DNA of 5,373 bases from Chloroflexota bacterium (lineage in GTDB: Bacteria > Chloroflexota > Dehalococcoidia > DSTF01 > JACRBR01). Within the stretch, counting starts at the first letter, position 1; each line of letters begins with the position of its first letter. The notes under the pieces are model-generated. The model was not told the origin of the DNA. It made no database searches and was given only the letters and a program-made list of their open reading frames with translations. Positions 4,931 through 5,373 of the stretch are shown one piece after another. The position numbers and the translations under genes are program-made. Where the stretch lies: assembly GCA_021813085.1 (NCBI GenBank), contig JAKAMA010000195.1:1-5373 (forward strand). Direction: 5' to 3'.

Positions 4931-5373
4931 ATGAGCGGGCGGCTGGTACTTGCCACGAACAACCCGGGGAAGCTGCGGGAGTTCCGCGAGCTGCTGGACG
5001 GCTGCGGCTTCGAGTTGGCGACGCCCGGGGAGCTTGGCGTGCCGTTCGACCCCGAGGAGACCGGCTCGACGTTTGAGGAGAATGCTACACTCAAAGCTGT
5101 CGCCGCCATGCGCGCGACCGGCTGCATCGCGCTGGCGGACGACTCGGGGCTGGAAGTGGACGCGCTGGACGGACGCCCTGGCGTCCACTCGGCGCGGTAC
5201 GCCGGCCCCGGCCGCCTGGACGCGGCGCTCAGCGACGAGGAGCGCGTCCGCGTCGTGCTCGACGAGATGCGCGGCGTCCCCGAGGGACGGCGCGCGGCGC
5301 GCTTCCGCTGCGTGATCGCCATCGCCACGCCCGACGGCGACGTGCGCACGGTGGACGGTGTGTTCGAGGGGCG
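4931..5373 (+). CDS. rdgB: dITP/XTP pyrophosphatase (RdgB/HAM1 family), N-terminal 147 residues, cut by window edge
   Basis: The enzyme hydrolyses non-canonical purine nucleotides (dITP, ITP, XTP) to monophosphate and pyrophosphate, keeping deaminated bases out of DNA and RNA. The N-terminus LVLATNNPGKLREF (5-18, with K14) is the family's nucleotide-binding motif. It is followed by ETGSTFEENATLKA (43-56; E50, N51), ALADDSGLEVDAL (67-79; D71 corresponds to the catalytic Asp69 of E. coli RdgB by eye alignment), GVHSARYAG (84-92) and RRAARFRCVIAIA (120-132). The visible end VDGVFEG leads into the usual G-x-I motif. About 50-60 residues, including the FGYDP and SHR motifs, should lie beyond the window. 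The start ATG 4931 gives the standard N-terminus. AAGG (4917-4920), 10 bases upstream, is a weak ribosome site. In many bacteria rdgB follows rph (RNase PH); here a non-coding spacer precedes it. Confidence 0.96.
   Translation, partial: MSGRLVLATNNPGKLREFRELLDGCGFELATPGELGVPFDPEETGSTFEENATLKAVAAMRATGCIALADDSGLEVDALDGRPGVHSARYAGPGRLDAALSDEERVRVVLDEMRGVPEGRRAARFRCVIAIATPDGDVRTVDGVFEG

Noticed and set aside
4662..4934. A 90-codon plus-strand frame with TAAGCT (4650-4655) 6 bases before its ATG, which looks like a leaderless start.
   Set aside because: It has no recognisable protein family, crosses the tandem repeat as a monotonous SAGSR pentapeptide, and ends inside the rdgB start. It could be a gene remnant, but I cannot support it.

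Overview
The window is very GC-rich, densely coded bacterial DNA, with G or C in most third codon positions. GTG starts, 4-base gene overlaps, a lipoprotein with an AAAC-GGG lipobox followed by a Thr/Pro linker, a DUF4242 protein and a crotonase/aminotransferase neighbourhood would fit a high-GC Chloroflexota (Dehalococcoidia-like) genome. An actinobacterium or another high-GC phylum is not excluded, because no phylogenetic marker is present. No mobile-element gene, CRISPR array, rRNA or tRNA is visible.

Layout. (1) Positions 1-1718, minus strand: a tight three-gene operon running lipoprotein, then a metal-dependent amidohydrolase, then thpR (RNA 2',3'-cyclic phosphodiesterase, cut by the left edge). 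Each junction is a GTGA overlap. (2) 1719-1890: a 172-base divergent control region with a perfect TATAAT facing the lipoprotein operon and a TTGACA-type promoter plus strong AGGAGG site facing right. (3) 1891-2166, plus strand: a small DUF4242 (SCO4226-like) protein. (4) 2163-4553, minus strand: crotonase-family enzyme, then a three-helix membrane protein with a CPHC motif, then a PLP-dependent aminotransferase. The aminotransferase ends convergently on the DUF4242 gene, with the two stop codons sharing TTAG. (5) 4554-4930: a 377-base non-coding divergent spacer with four 15-bp tandem repeats feeding into a REP-like hairpin. (6) 4931 to the right edge, plus strand: the first 147 codons of the dITP/XTP pyrophosphatase gene rdgB/HAM1.

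How the genes fit together. thpR and rdgB are nucleic-acid housekeeping genes. The amidohydrolase, crotonase and aminotransferase are metabolic enzymes whose substrates cannot be fixed from sequence. The crotonase lacks one of the two usual catalytic glutamates, so it may not be a simple hydratase. The crotonase, membrane protein and aminotransferase could be co-transcribed, but a second -10-like element ahead of the aminotransferase suggests it can be expressed separately. I see no convincing new defence or mobile system. The points most worth checking are the repeat/hairpin spacer, the atypical crotonase active site, the CPHC membrane protein, and the recurring TACAATCCA promoter-like element with its mini-ORF leader.
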